Shown here piece by piece: positions 53,872-64,000 of a DNA stretch of 64,000 nucleotides. The notes beneath the pieces were generated by a model. It saw only the letters and a list, made by a program, of their open reading frames with translations, was not told the DNA's origin and did not search any database. Where the stretch lies: positions 2,907,866-2,971,865 of the forward strand of contig JAHNZQ020000308.1 of assembly GCA_019155205.2 (NCBI GenBank), in the 5' to 3' direction. The stretch is from Gracilaria vermiculophylla (lineage: Eukaryota > Rhodophyta > Florideophyceae > Gracilariales > Gracilariaceae). The position numbers were made by a program, and so were the translations under genes. Every line of letters starts with the position of its first letter. Position 1 is the stretch's first letter.

Positions 53872-55000
53872 CTAAAAGCTCCGGTATGGGGTTTCGAAGC
53901 ACCAGAGTCTGTAAGAAGGCGGTATATGGAATGCCAGGTACCGGGACTGATGCGTCGCCGGCCGGAAAGACCTCTTTGAGAGCGGCGGCGCTTGTAATAT
54001 GCGGTCGCGTGTCAGGTGCTCCTGTTTCTCGTAGACATCGACTACCATCTTGTAGCGATCGGAAGGTACAACCCTGAAGGGTCCATACATCACGGGCAAG
54101 AGCTTACTGCGAATGCCATCGTTCGTGGTATTGGAAATCTTTGCTGACTAACAAGTAGGCCCCACGGTATAGAGGCTCTCACGAGTGACTGCGCAGGGGC
54201 ACACCAAAGTTCTGCTTGTACACGACTTGAGTGAGCTTCATTGCCTTCCGAGAAGCCAGCACGAGCATAAAAAGTCCATCCTTTCACCTTAGGCGGTATT
54301 TGCCTACGGAAGGGAAAGTAACCGCTTGCAAATACGGTTCTAGTGCCAAGGGCGAGGACATTTGCGATAAATCCAGCTCAAGCGGAGTAATACCGGTGGT
54401 CCGGTATACCTGCGTATTTTGCTCATATGTAATGGCATCTGTGAAGAGGCCCCATGAGGTGGGGTGATCTGCCACATAAATGCGCAGCGACGCGAGCAAT
54501 GTGTAGTTGAACTGCTCAAAACGCTGGTTTGTTTGCGGGTGATAGGTCGAGGGAAAGAGATTCTTAACATACAGTATGTGAAAAACGCCTTGAAAAAATC
54601 GCGACGCGAATTATTTGCTGTTATCGGATGCTACCTCGATTGGAGGTCCACAAACAAAGACCAAATTTGATACAAATGCTTGAGGACTCACGATGTCGAA
54701 GATTGCTTTTTAAGGAGCTGTTTGAACAACCTTCGAGAAGTGGTTTGTAAACACGAAGAGAAAGGTGTTTCCTTTTTTCCTCTTCAAAAGCGGACCAAAA
54801 ATATCGATTGCAACAAACTCGACAGAAGCCCCGGGAGGGAAAAGATTCCACTTGATGGAATGTCTCCGGAGTTTGACCCTGTTTTCTGCGCATTTTGTAT
54901 ACAATGGCACAGCGTCGTAGCAACTAACAGCCATCGTGGGCCAATGACAGTCCCTGCGAAAGATTTGATAAAGCTTCTTCCTACCCGGATGTTTTTCCAA
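53872..55000 (-). pseudogene. integrase, element 3
   Basis: HPGRKKLYQIFRRDCHWPTM is the zinc-binding start, and KCAENRVKLRRH its Cys-containing end. VEFVAIDIFGPLLKRKKGN and FLFVFTNHFSKVVQTAP are the core start with the first Asp retained. Further down, SLRIYVADHPTSWGLFTDAI, TQVYRTTGITPLELDLSQ and MYGPFRVVPSDRYKMVVDVY are the later core and C-terminal SH3-like part. Confidence 0.8.
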
Positions 55001-55379
55001 GTTTCAAGTAATGAGAGAATCGCAGGACCCGGAGTTGGAAGGAGTGGGGCACCACAATGCTTTGGTGAAACTCCACTTTCCGGACCAGGGGGCCGGTGTC
55101 GTTCTCCTCAAAAGATGGGTTCTCTCCACCGTTCAGACTGGCACGTAGTTCCATACAGAAGGGGTCCTAAAACTGTACTCGGGTGATCTCTACCATGCTG
55201 ATGGGCCTTCTGTTTCCCCTGTGGAGCGTGCTCGAAGTCGTATGAGGCGTGAAGCTTGTCGATGTCGCTGGAGCTAACATCACCGGAGGCCTAGTGCAGA
55301 GCTTCCGGGGTACTCCTGTCGGTATCGAAGCAGTGAATCTCGTCTTTGGGGGCGTCGCAAATGGCTTTTCCTTGTGTGG

Positions 55380-55720
55380 GCCGACGTGAGCGGGTATCGG
55401 CTTGCATGTTCTGTGCGCCCTATTTGTGAACCACGTCAAGTGTGAGTTCTGCTACGCGTGTACTTTACCGCATTAAGCTGTCTGAGGGACCGACATTGTT
55501 CATCGGCCCTTTAAAAGAAAAGTGACACGTGTATACGGCGAAGTGCACCCCACTTCGATTAAAGCGTAGTGTGGAGAGCGCTCACACTACGGCGAGGCAC
55601 TCCTTCTTCGAAATGTAACAGCTCCTTTCTGGAACGCTGAGAGTCCTGGACAAATATTCAATTGGTTTGCGCTCCTCTACGGGGTCCTGCTTGAACCAAG
55701 GCACCCTCCCCTTGGTGGAG
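55380..55720 (-). pseudogene. RNase H, element 3
   Basis: Minus strand reads RKPIEYLSRTLSVPERSCYI, then KKECLAVV, a stop, ALSTLRFNRSGVHFAVYT and, after more breaks, TRVAELTLDVVHK and NMQADTRSR. This is the usual RNase H sequence of Ty3/gypsy. Confidence 0.7.
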
Positions 55721-56314
55721 CCTGGAATCCGTATATACAGAGCATGGGAGGCCCAACATGGTGAGGGACAAAATTGCAGCTGTTATCAGTGCCCTGATCA
55801 GGGAATAAAAAGCATGCGAAGGATCGCTGGTGAATGGCGAAAGCTTCAGCGGCTGCTTTTTTGCAGTACCGCAGTAAGCGGTACGGCGGTATCCGATAAA
55901 TTCGTCATGAACCGTCGAGAGACGTTGAATAATCCAAGAAAGAATATCAATTGCGTTCGAGTCCGGGTTTCTTTCTCCCCAGTGAGGGACTTAACCCGAA
56001 CTCTTTTGATCATAAGCCGTCCGAGACGGATGATATGACCGAGATACTTTACGATGTGGATAAAGATCTCACATGTTCTGAGCTTCAGGGTGACACCAGG
56101 ATCACGCAGTATCGTCATCACGTCCCAAACATGGGTGAGATTATTGTGAATAGGTGTAGTACAGAGCTTAGGATAGACTTGAATAAGTGCAAAGTTGATT
56201 TATCTTGATGACTCGGCTTGACTTCTATCATTCATCAAACCTGGTATACAATTGTTCCTTATATACTGTTCTGGTAAGGTTCTATGGCCTTCTAGACCTT
56301 CTAACAATTTCTAT

Positions 56315-56414
56315 NNNNNNNNNNNNNNNNNNNNNNNNNNNNNNNNNNNNNNNNNNNNNNNNNNNNNNNNNNNNNNNNNNNNNNNNNNNNNNNNNNNNNN
56401 NNNNNNNNNNNNNN
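56315..56414. other. assembly gap of exactly 100 N
   Basis: One hundred Ns, the conventional length for a gap of unknown size, placed between two near-identical sequence copies. Confidence 1.
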
Positions 56415-56597
56415 AGGATAGACTTGAATAAGTGCAAAGTTGATTTATCTTGATGACTCGGCTTGACTTCTATCATTCATCAAACCTGGTATACAATTGT
56501 TCCTTATATACTGTTCTGGTAAGGTTCTATGGCCTTCTAGATCTTCTAACAATTTCTATCACAAAGCATCTAAAACATTCTCAACAATTCTTCTATA

Positions 56598-56610
56598 GAA
56601 TATTCTAGAA
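56598..56610 (-). promoter_or_regulatory. heat-shock-element-like motif in the LTR
   Basis: GAATATTCTAGAA is a perfect GAAnnTTCnnGAA array (its complement TTCTAGAATATTC is also perfect). It lies about 90 bases upstream of the LTR TATA box in the minus orientation, with further TTC/GAA units on either side. Confidence 0.5.
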
Positions 56611-57389
56611 CCATCTGGACTTTTCTAGTTTCTAGTTGCTTCTAGGAAGCTTCCAATGGCTTCTACAACAGAGATGATGTTCCAAGTTGTTGGAAAATAT
56701 GATTATGTCTTCCAGGTACGCGAGGGAAGTGCGCCATTTCAATCGGTTCATGAGTGCATCAATAGCCCTGTGAAACTTTGCGGGTGAATACTACAGACCA
56801 AAAGGCAACCACTTGAAGCGATAGGCCCCAGAATCAAATACAAATGCCGTTTTTTCACGGTCTTCCTTCCCGACGGGGACCTGTTAGAAGCCCTGGTTGG
56901 CGTCAAGAGACGTGAATACGGTAGCATCACCAAGTGAGACTATGCACTCATCCATCCGAGGAATCGAGTAGGTATCCCTGATAGTCGTAGCATTGAGCCC
57001 ACAGTAGTCCACGCGGAACCTTCATGAACCATCCGCTTTAAGCGCGAGAACCGCGTGGGACGCCCACGGATATTGTGCTGGCTCTGTAACTCCGGCACGG
57101 GGCATGCGCTCCACTCGAAATTATTCTTCTTCTAGAGCCTTTGGCGCAGCTTTGTATAGGGTTGCGCGACTTGCCGAGTGTTCGGTATCAAATCTATCCG
57201 ATTTTTGGTACAGTAAATCACGCTTAGCGACCCATCCCACATCAAGGAAAATTGCCGCAACACTGCGCGGAGACACCCCCGATGCTAGGCGGGTACATAG
57301 GACAAATCCAGTTCTTTGAGAGCTCTCATGGGGTCCATCCGGTCATAGCTCGTCGGACGCAGAGTTGGCGAGGCCATACGGAACTGGTG

Positions 57390-58285
57390 GTCAGGCTTTC
57401 CCGTTAGCGGTACTATCCGATAGATCAGTGACTCGGCTGGGGGCGGAGTTCACCTCCACATCGGGCGTATTCCCATCTTCTGCCCTCACGATCCCAAGTA
57501 CCTGGGCAGCCGTCCCCATTGTGTGTATCATCGCCAACGGATGCGGCGTGATGGAACCAACCTCTTGGTTTTCGGCCAGATACTGGGGTGTATCGCCCAG
57601 ATTTGCGACAAAGATCCCAAATAGGCAGTTCTGCCCGACGTGCACACTTCCATTTGCCATGACGAGGCGATTTCGCTCATGCAACGAGGCCGAAAATTTA
57701 ACCACCCTCAAACCGTGGTGACAGGAAATGAAGTGAAAAAGGACCCGTGTGGCGGGAATTATCGTCACTGATGCCGCACTGTAGAGCTTTATCGACTGCA
57801 AGATTCTTGGCCGCGACTACGGCGCGGCAGCCAGAGGTATGTTTTTTCGAATCCCGCCTAAGTTGTAGTCGGATGACGGGTGTTGACGACCCATCCCCCA
57901 ACTCCTTCTGTTTCAGTTGAGGGTGGATAAACCTCGCAAGCTGGTCGCATTAGTCGCATGCGAGGACGACCGGCGCGGTCTGAGAACGGCACAGAATCAA
58001 AGTAAGCCTGAGCACGGATCTTCCCCATTGGACAACTATATCAATTGTTCCCACGGTTTGCAATAAATTATTGCTTTCGTTTAAGACGTAGGGTGCCAAT
58101 CCCGTGCGTATGCAAGACCGCAAAAGCGGAAGTACAACCGACTCGACAAAGGAATGCGGCCCTGATCCAGTGTCGAGGACTGTTAGAAATCGCACCATAT
58201 ACTGCGTGTGCAGTCCAAGATTAGCGTGAACCTTCTTGTTTTGCTTCGCCACCACTAAGAATACATCCAGGGTACTGCTATGCAT
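57390..58285 (-). pseudogene. aspartic protease region, element 3
   Basis: QYMVRFLTVLDTGSGPHSFV holds an intact DTGSG active site. VGTIDIVVQWGRSVLRLTLI is the flap-side strand. In the lower frame (57801-57391), LVMANGSVHVGQNCLFGIFV and ANLGDTPQYLAENQEVG match the spacer between protease and RT in related elements. Confidence 0.7.
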
Positions 58286-58446
58286 TATCCGTCTCCGCGG
58301 TCGACGGAGAAAACCTTAGTGCACAAAGTCTGCTTGTTCGGTGTCTCTTCTCGAAAGAAATTTTACTTGAGAGAGAGGCGATGGCGCTTTGGGCGTTGTC
58401 AGTCTCATTTTTGAGGACACCTCTCCCTGCGGAGTAACTCCCTCAG

Positions 58447-58937
58447 TTAGTTTCCTTGAAAGGGCTTCACTTCGGGCTCTCGCCCTAATTCCTCCACAAC
58501 GAGTGCTCTATCTCGTTGGGGGTGCGTGACCGCGTGAGTGACGTAGTTGAGACTCTCATTGGGGTCGGCAAAGGTTCCAGTCGTCCCTGGCGTTAGCTGT
58601 TGCAGCACGAGCAGGGTGTGAGCCATCGCGTTGGGGATCTGCGTTTTTGCACGGAGATACGACGTTATTGGCACCGCTGCCTTCTCTCCGTGAGAAAGGG
58701 ATTCGTGATTGGCCAAAAGCTGTGCCATCTCCATTAACAGAAGGAGGCACTGCAGGAAAGTGTTTCCTCAAGGTAGCACAAGTGGTAGACAACTCTAGGC
58801 GGAGGAACTCGAAGAGTGGCGTTCCACTTTTCTGCTGGCCTCCCGGGATTCCGATTATCAACCAAAAAAGGGCGCAGAACACTCATCATCCCAATGAAAT
58901 ACGGCACGGAAGCGGCTGATGCCCAGTTATTACTCAT
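58447..58937 (-). pseudogene. gag-like region, element 3
   Basis: Short minus-strand frames (58882-58556, 58734-58447) lie just upstream of the protease in the gag position. No knuckle or capsid motif is certain, so the call rests on position. Confidence 0.35.
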
Positions 58938-58940
58938 GTA

Positions 58941-59717
58941 GAGGGCCTGTGCCTCCTGCGGAGCTCCCGTTGCTCTACCATACGAGTCTTACGTTGTAGA
59001 CGGTTATTCCGATTTCAAGACTGACCAACTATCATCCAGGAGAAACTGCACACCGTTATGATCCGGTTTGGAAGGTACTGCTCGGCCTCGGGCCACCAGG
59101 GAACCCTTCACTCGGACGCCCGAGATAAACCTCGAACTGAGAGGAATTGGTCTTCAGTGCCTCCCCTTTAGAAGTACGTTACTGCTGAATATGTCTGGAC
59201 CTCACTCATATTGAGGATATCGGGTTCCTCGCCAAAGCGGGCAAAGAAGTCTAGCACCATAAATGGATGATCTCCAGTTGCGTTCTGGGTCCTCATGGAG
59301 AGCTGCGTATGTTTGATGCAGTCCTCCACCTTGCCCATCTCACGGGGTGTCCTGTCTACAGATGGTTCTTCTAACCGATAATATTAGTATGAAACCACCT
59401 CCTTATACAGGAAGTTAGTGGGCTTCAACGAATGAGGCCCGGTGTGATTCCTACCCTTTGTCAGGGATCTAATTGCCCCATAGGTGGCCATTGACCGCTT
59501 AGCACGGATACTAAATTAGCTGTGAAATGCAGGCGCCAACCGGCGCCTATACAGCGGCAATCGTGCCATGCGCAGCTGCCACGGGCGTGCCACAACGCGC
59601 GACTCACTCCGGGTTGGCTACTTCAAAATCCACCGCGGCAGCGGACGCAAATCGCATTCGTGACATTTATTGTTCTCATAAATACGGCCCAACAGGATTT
59701 TTGTGACCCGGCAATGG
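58941..59717. other. unrecognised spacer
   Basis: Between element 3 and the LTR of element 4. May contain leader or LTR of element 3, but no second copy is available to show it. Confidence 0.3.
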
Positions 59718-60279
59718 TGTTATACTGGCAGACCTGCTTTCAAGGGAGTAGAGCTCAACGTTCGTTAGAATTTTATGTTGACTGCAAAGGTGCGTGTTGC
59801 TAAAGGTGGTCTCCAGTATCCGCTGTCGCGAGCCGGGGGAATTCTTAAAAGGTATCCGCAAAAACTACGCGGTGGGGGAGGTCCACTAGGCGGACAATTC
59901 TCCTTCAGGCACTGCTGTGATGCGACCTGGAGTTCGGCGGCTTAGAAACATGGTGATGATCGACGAGAGTCTCCAACCGCAAAAGCGGTAAACGTAGATG
60001 AATGCTCGGGAGTGCTTGTCTTTACTCCGACAGAGGTGGACCTAAACCGGCAGATTAAGTATCGAGCCGGGAGCCCGCCTCGGCAGGTCTCACTACTGCA
60101 ATAAATACCTGCATAAAATAACTAACATAAATATATATTCTCCCGTCTTTTAAGGATACTGTAGCGCACGAGGGCGACGTTGTGCACCAAGTGGCTCAGT
60201 CAATAAAATACGAGCTTTCTTAGGAATATCATGCCATAAACCCACACCACCATAGTTCTTAAGGAGCCCCTGTACTACA
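59718..60279 (-). repeat. 3' LTR of element 4
   Basis: TGTTATACTGGCAG to CCCTGTACTACA, 562 bp, aligned along its whole length with the two element 1 LTRs. On the minus strand AGGAAAGGCAGTA precedes it as polypurine tract. Confidence 0.85.
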
Positions 60280-60998
60280 TACTGCCTTTCCTAAATTTCA
60301 CCTCGTCTTCGAGATGCATCTTCCGATTCCTCGATCCCCGGGGTGGCTCCTTTTGATGTTGATGCAAGTACGGCATCTGGTGATTGACACATTCTCTCCT
60401 TCAGGGGTTCCTTCACATTTCCATCCTCTTGCGCGACGTACACCCGAGGGCCCGTGTTTTATCCTCTGCGGTGTTCGCGGGCCTTGTTTCTCCTGCAATC
60501 GGCTGCATCTGCTTCTTTTTGCCGTAAGCCGTTGGTGCTGCCGCTCCAGTTGGAGGCGTGAGCTACGGCAAATTCCAGCGCGTCGTGCGCATTGCGGGCG
60601 TACAACCTCCGTTGCCGGAGCGTGGGTCAGTCCAGAGAGGATACTGACGCCCTCAAGGCACTTGACGCTCCGATTCCTTCGAGAATTTGCCTCCCGGAAC
60701 ACCTGATTCATCGCGTCCGTTCATTCCGTCTCCGAAAAGGTAAATCATCTCATGATCTTCGCCTCCCAGCCCCCTTCGGACTCCACTGGATATGAATGTA
60801 CGCCCCGATAGGCTGCTCTATAGCTTGTACGCTTCCGGTCGCTTGGTATCCCCGCGAGCTCCACGATGGCGGTTTGACGCGGCTCCCTCCCCTTTCGGGC
60901 GTATAACCGCGGGCCGCTGCCCAAGTGGTGTCAGATAATTCTACTTACGTGGTACAACTCGTTAAAATGCCATCCATCCAGTTTCGTACACTTTCAGC
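60280..60998. other. element 4 interval before the antisense frame
   Basis: Matches 30096-30843. GGGCGTATAACCGCGGGC at about 60896, conserved in element 1, is a TATA-like motif about 100 bases before ATG 60999. No shared protein frame seen. Confidence 0.45.
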
Positions 60999-62919
60999 AT
61001 GTCTTCTCCAGCTCCGGCACCTACGTCACCATCCAATCCTGAAGTGTATCGCACCTCGATGGGTGCATCGTTCCGTCCAGCGGAGCAGTTCGACAATCGC
61101 GCCACGCGGGTCTTCGTCCCGTTCCATGAAAGGCGCGTAAGTCTCTCGTGCCCCGTGAAGGATTACATCTACTACTTTGGACCGTACCTCCAGGTGATGC
61201 GATTTCGCGCCGTATCGGAGATTGCGTGAAATGACCAGTAACGAAACTGCGTGAACGCCTATCGCGCTTACTGGCTCCACAATCCGGTGCACGGTGACAA
61301 CGCTGCAACTACGGTGAAACACTGCGGTACTCCATATGTGAGGTGCGCCGAGGAACGTGAGGTTCAGGCACGACTCCAGGTACTCCTTCACAAGGAGAGC
61401 TCCCACCAAAGCGCAGGACAACCCAGAAGCATTGCCGATGGACGCTCTGCCCTCGCGGTGTTGCCCTTCGATCCCCAAAACGATCGCCTCTACTGACTGA
61501 ACCGAAATTAATGGGGGACGCCATTTGAGGATGAAACCCGAGTGCGCACCGCCTTCGGATACTTCTATGGTTGGCATTACACGGAATTCAACGACATGCC
61601 TTCCGTCCAGCGTCCGAAGTACTACGTCAAGGTGAATGACTCTGGAACGGACCACTGGGTATACCCGCACCTCTGCGTGGCGACACTTATCACCTCCGCG
61701 TACCACATCTCCGAGGTTCTAGATCTCCACGACTCCTTTGGGCGTTTCGTTATGTTGATCGCCTCGCCGGAGTTAGCGGTCGACACCCTGATGGCGTATC
61801 TACATGCAGTGGACGAGAGCGTAGCCTCTCATACTCCATTCCGAGACGGTCGCCGTTTCTGGGACTCTTCATATCAGTCGGCCGCTGGACGTTTGCTCCC
61901 CTTTTCGGCGCCCATTTTCCGGGTCCTGTGCTTCTTTGGCATCCAGAACATTATTAAGGGCACCGCATGGAGTGAGTCCGGAGCGGAGACGCTGCTGGAT
62001 TGCAACCTCCAGGTGGCGTTAAGCGCCACGCCGGGCCTTTTTTGGTACAACTACGGCGAAGATAAGTTCCACCCCATCGTGAAGAGTCCCACTGGAGACG
62101 ATGACACGCGAGCCTTTCCGGCTTTTCACCGTCTGGCGCCTTCCCGGGTTCCTCAGGTGCTACGGCTCCGATTACCCGACTACGAACGCTTGATGGAGAG
62201 TCTGGCGCATCATACACCCAGTCGGTTGCCGGCTCCGTCAGAAGATATGGGTGCGCCTCCTGAGATGCAAAGCCCTGCGGCCCGCGGCAATGCCGGGTTC
62301 TCCCACGGTGGTAGCCGCCTTGTCTCCTATGGAAGAGGACAAGGTTGCTCCCGTTCCGGTAGCTTCGGCCCCTGTGGTGCAACCCGGACTGCGGAGCTTC
62401 CCTGCGCCTTTTCCTCAGCCTCGCCTGCGGAGCGTCCCTGCGCCTGTTCTTCAGCCTCGCCTGCGGCGCGTTCCGGTTCCCGCACCGCCATCACCTACGA
62501 TGTCACTGACTCCCTCCTTGGCTCTACCGACCTCCACGACGGAACCTGCCGAGCCCCGTCATGAAGCGTCTGTCCCACCTGGTCAGCCTTCCGTGGCTCC
62601 TTCCGTGGCGGTTGTTGCGCCGTCAACGGAGGTGGTCCCCTGGGGTGCACCGTCTGGCGGATTATCCTCTCGGGCTCTGGGTGCTGCCTTCCAGGAGTTG
62701 GTGCAGGCGTGCTTTGTGACGAGCCGTCCTGCTCCGTCATCTCCTGTAAAGGCTCTGCGCGAGGCGCTTGCCTGGGTCTAAGAACTCCAAAAGGCCCGGG
62801 CGGACGGAGCCTCGATGGTGGCCATCAAAGAAAGGCTGTCAAAGGTCTTCAAAAGCCAAGCGCGCACAGCGAAAATTCGCCTCGAAGTGGGGTGTACGAG
62901 GAGACTCGTTGACCTGTAG
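60999..62919 (+). pseudogene. antisense passenger gene of the element 4 family, nearly full length
   Basis: Starts ATGTCTTCTCCAGCTCCG. One phase (60999-62270 or so) stays readable with only four stops, clustered in two places (near 61227-61241 and 61494-61511). A frame change at about 62270-62290 then leads into the phase ending at TAG 62917, with a stop at 62779. Total about 640 codons. N-terminal part: FVPFHERRVSLSCPVKDYIY. Middle: AFGYFYGWHYTEFNDMPSVQ, then HWVYPHLCVATLITSAYHIS, a globular-looking segment. Then a Pro/Val-rich linker and a helical end (AAFQELVQACFVTSRPAPSS, ASMVAIKERLSKVFKSQA). No known family recognised. Its position is between the chromodomain and the 3' LTR, opposite to pol. 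Shared with element 1. Confidence 0.7.
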
Positions 62920-63225
62920 GTAAAAGATCCCCGGGCGAAGGGAGTAAGCTTTCGCTGGCTGCGGAATAAAAGATCCTTCAGTTGAAGCGGGAGATCCGTT
63001 AACGGTAGTTGCAATACGAATGGGCCGTGCCGGCGCACTCAGCGAGACGAAGTGCCGCCGTGGGGGGGTGCTAAAAGCGAGCAACGGCATCCTGAAGGCG
63101 AAACAGAGAACTGCAGGTGGGGGGAAAACAGCGGAGATGAAAAGCAGCTCTGGTTAGGGGCCCCGTCCCAATTTCGTAAACGGAAGCGCCTGTATGAGAA
63201 GGCGTTTCCGCACCAGATTGGCGGG
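62920..63225. other. element 4 junction between antisense frame and chromodomain
   Basis: About 300 bases matching 31730-31960 in element 1, where the two opposing frames meet tail to tail. It contains no separate gene. Confidence 0.4.
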
Positions 63226-63462
63226 TTATTGCCAAGCAATATTCTCCGGGATGTGTCCCGGAGGTTCTTCCGTGTCGTCCTTTGACGTGTACCCATTACA
63301 GCGGACGCGGTACAGCATTCCTGCAGAGGTTTGTTGGTAGGAGGCGATTTGTTTCACCGCGTAAAGGATGCCACCTTCAGGGGTCATGATGGCGTTCGGG
63401 CCTTCCAGCAATAGTTGACCGAGAGCGGTGTTGCGATTCGCAGTATCCAGCGGTGTCGTCAC
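63226..63462 (-). pseudogene. chromodomain, element 4
   Basis: GGILYAVKQIASYQQTSAGM, then LYRVRCNGYTSKDDTEEPPG and HIPENIA. Better preserved than in element 1: the DDTEEP stretch corresponds to the family DTWEP, with Trp replaced. Confidence 0.7.
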
Positions 63463-63654
63463 TCTTGAGGTGCTCGGATGAGGAAGTTACGCGCGTGGTC
63501 TCTGGGGTGGGACGGCGAGCATTTCTGAGGGGCTGGGCTTCGGTACGTTAGTCACCCTATCATGGAAGACGACGTCTCGGAGCCCATTTGCCTCAACGGC
63601 AACAGTGTCCCTACAGGTGGCCAGTACTTTGTGAGGCCCTGAGGTGGGTGGCTC

Positions 63655-63978
63655 TCACTTGCATATAACGTCCGGCGGTTCGTCGGATGTTTTCCCAGGT
63701 TTGTCGAGGAAAACCCCGTCACCTTCCTTCAGGTGAGGGCCTTCCTTCACTTTCCGGTCGAAGTCCTGTTTGTATCTCCTTTGCGAGGCGTTGAGTTTCT
63801 CTTTCGCGAAGGAGAGTGCGTTCTCATACCGTTTTAGGATGGAGCGTTTGGCTTGCGCTGCTGGTGGTGCGTGGGGCCCATCCGCCAGATGCGCCGTGGC
63901 GCGTGTCGCAATGACGGCACTTGGTGGAATGCGCGAGAGAACCAGGTTGAAAGGAGCGGTCCCCGTGGAGCGGTGCAC
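63655..63978 (-). pseudogene. integrase C-terminal part, element 4
   Basis: HRSTGTAPFNLVLSRIPPSA, then AQAKRSILKRYENALSFAKE and KLNASQRRYKQDFDRKVKEG correspond position by position to 32781-32400 of element 1. Continues beyond the window. Confidence 0.8.
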
Positions 63979-64000
63979 CTGCAGGTTCTATGCATACATG

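Larger units (their letters stand above)
56155..56667 (-). mobile_element. LTR pair around a gap, inserted in the element 3 RT
   Basis: A 268-bp LTR (minus strand TGTAGAAGCC to TACTACA, with TGTAG/CTACA inverted ends) is visible as a partial copy at 56155-56314 and a nearly complete copy at 56415-56667. Over the 145 shared bases the two differ at one position. A TATA box (GTATATAAGG on minus) lies near 56505. A full retrotransposon may be hidden in the gap, or the gap may be an assembly artefact over a solo LTR. Confidence 0.7.
55846..57030 (-). pseudogene. reverse transcriptase, element 3, interrupted
   Basis: Upper part: VDYCGLNATTIRDTYSIPRM, VSLGDATVFTSLDANQGF, a stop, then EDREKTAFVFDSGAYRFKWL and SLAYLEDIIIFSNNLE. 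The catalytic box is YLED. The LTR pair with the assembly gap (56155-56667) follows, then the thumb part MTILRDPGVTLKLRTCEIF and FFLGLFNVSRRFMTN. Confidence 0.8.
53300..58940 (-). mobile_element. Ty3/gypsy retrotransposon remnant (element 3)
   Basis: Minus-strand order: gag-like (58937-58447), protease (58285-57390), RT (about 57030-55846, interrupted), RNase H (about 55720-55380), integrase (55000-53872). Stops and frameshifts are everywhere. No LTRs were found; limits are approximate. Confidence 0.8.
59718..64000 (-). mobile_element. chromodomain Ty3/gypsy retrotransposon (element 4), cut by window end
   Basis: Second copy of the element 1 family. 3' LTR at 59718-60279, antisense frame at 60999-62919, chromodomain at 63462-63226 and integrase C-terminal part at 63978-63655. 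The remaining pol and the other LTR lie beyond the window. Unlike element 1 it keeps the full antisense frame. Confidence 0.85.

Noticed and set aside
61026..61706. 226-codon minus-strand frame in element 4
   Set aside because: Shadow of the plus-strand antisense passenger frame. Only the plus-strand reading is shared in sequence with element 1 and continues on both sides.
1..64000. tRNA or rRNA genes
   Set aside because: None recognised by eye. A covariance-model scan would be needed to exclude a tRNA; no rRNA-like conserved stretch was seen.

Overview
The window reads as nuclear DNA of an intron-poor eukaryote. It carries PWWP, CRAL-TRIO, START-like and ER metallopeptidase (M28) proteins, TATA boxes 200-odd bases upstream of start codons, one short GT-AG intron, and many decayed Ty3/gypsy LTR retrotransposons. 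There is no operon structure. My best guess is an algal genome, possibly a florideophyte red alga, because genes are mostly single-exon and LTR elements are abundant. A stramenopile is the main alternative, because one retroelement (35.8-42.0 kb) is of a type I associate with oomycetes. This assignment is inference.

Region 1, about 2-14 kb, is a very GC-rich, CpG-rich gene cluster. It holds two diverged TIP30/HTATIP2-like Rossmann proteins that have both lost the catalytic YxxxK pair (1991-2734 minus, 11819-14041 plus), a possible tandem-C2 protein (3752-4912), a 54-residue basic protein with its own TATA box (5885-6049 minus), a PWWP protein with a C-terminal helical region (6585-8717), and a beta-trefoil plus START-like lipid-binding protein (9158-10867 minus). 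Several simple and degenerate tandem repeats lie between them.

Region 2, about 14-29.5 kb, has ordinary or AT-rich composition. It holds a Sec14/CRAL-TRIO protein (15319-16137), two tandemly duplicated genes of an unrecognised arginine-rich family that kept matching promoters (19079-20515 and 23605-24816), and a two-exon ER metallopeptidase ERMP1-like gene (28414-25606, minus). An AT-rich spacer follows.

Region 3, 29.5-64 kb, is a retrotransposon graveyard. Element 1 (29543-44662, minus) is one complete chromodomain Ty3/gypsy insertion with 553-bp LTRs and an exact AAACC target-site duplication. Element 2 (35815-41959, plus) is nested in it. A solo LTR (40060-40499) with CTGGT target duplications is nested in the integrase of element 2. 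Element 3 (about 53.3-58.9 kb, minus) is another Ty3/gypsy remnant, broken by an LTR pair around a 100-N assembly gap. Element 4 (59718 to the window end, minus) is a second copy of the element 1 family. In both family copies, the interval between the chromodomain and the 3' LTR holds a long reading frame on the opposite strand. This antisense passenger gene of unknown function is the most interesting feature of the window. All retroelement coding regions carry stops or frameshifts.
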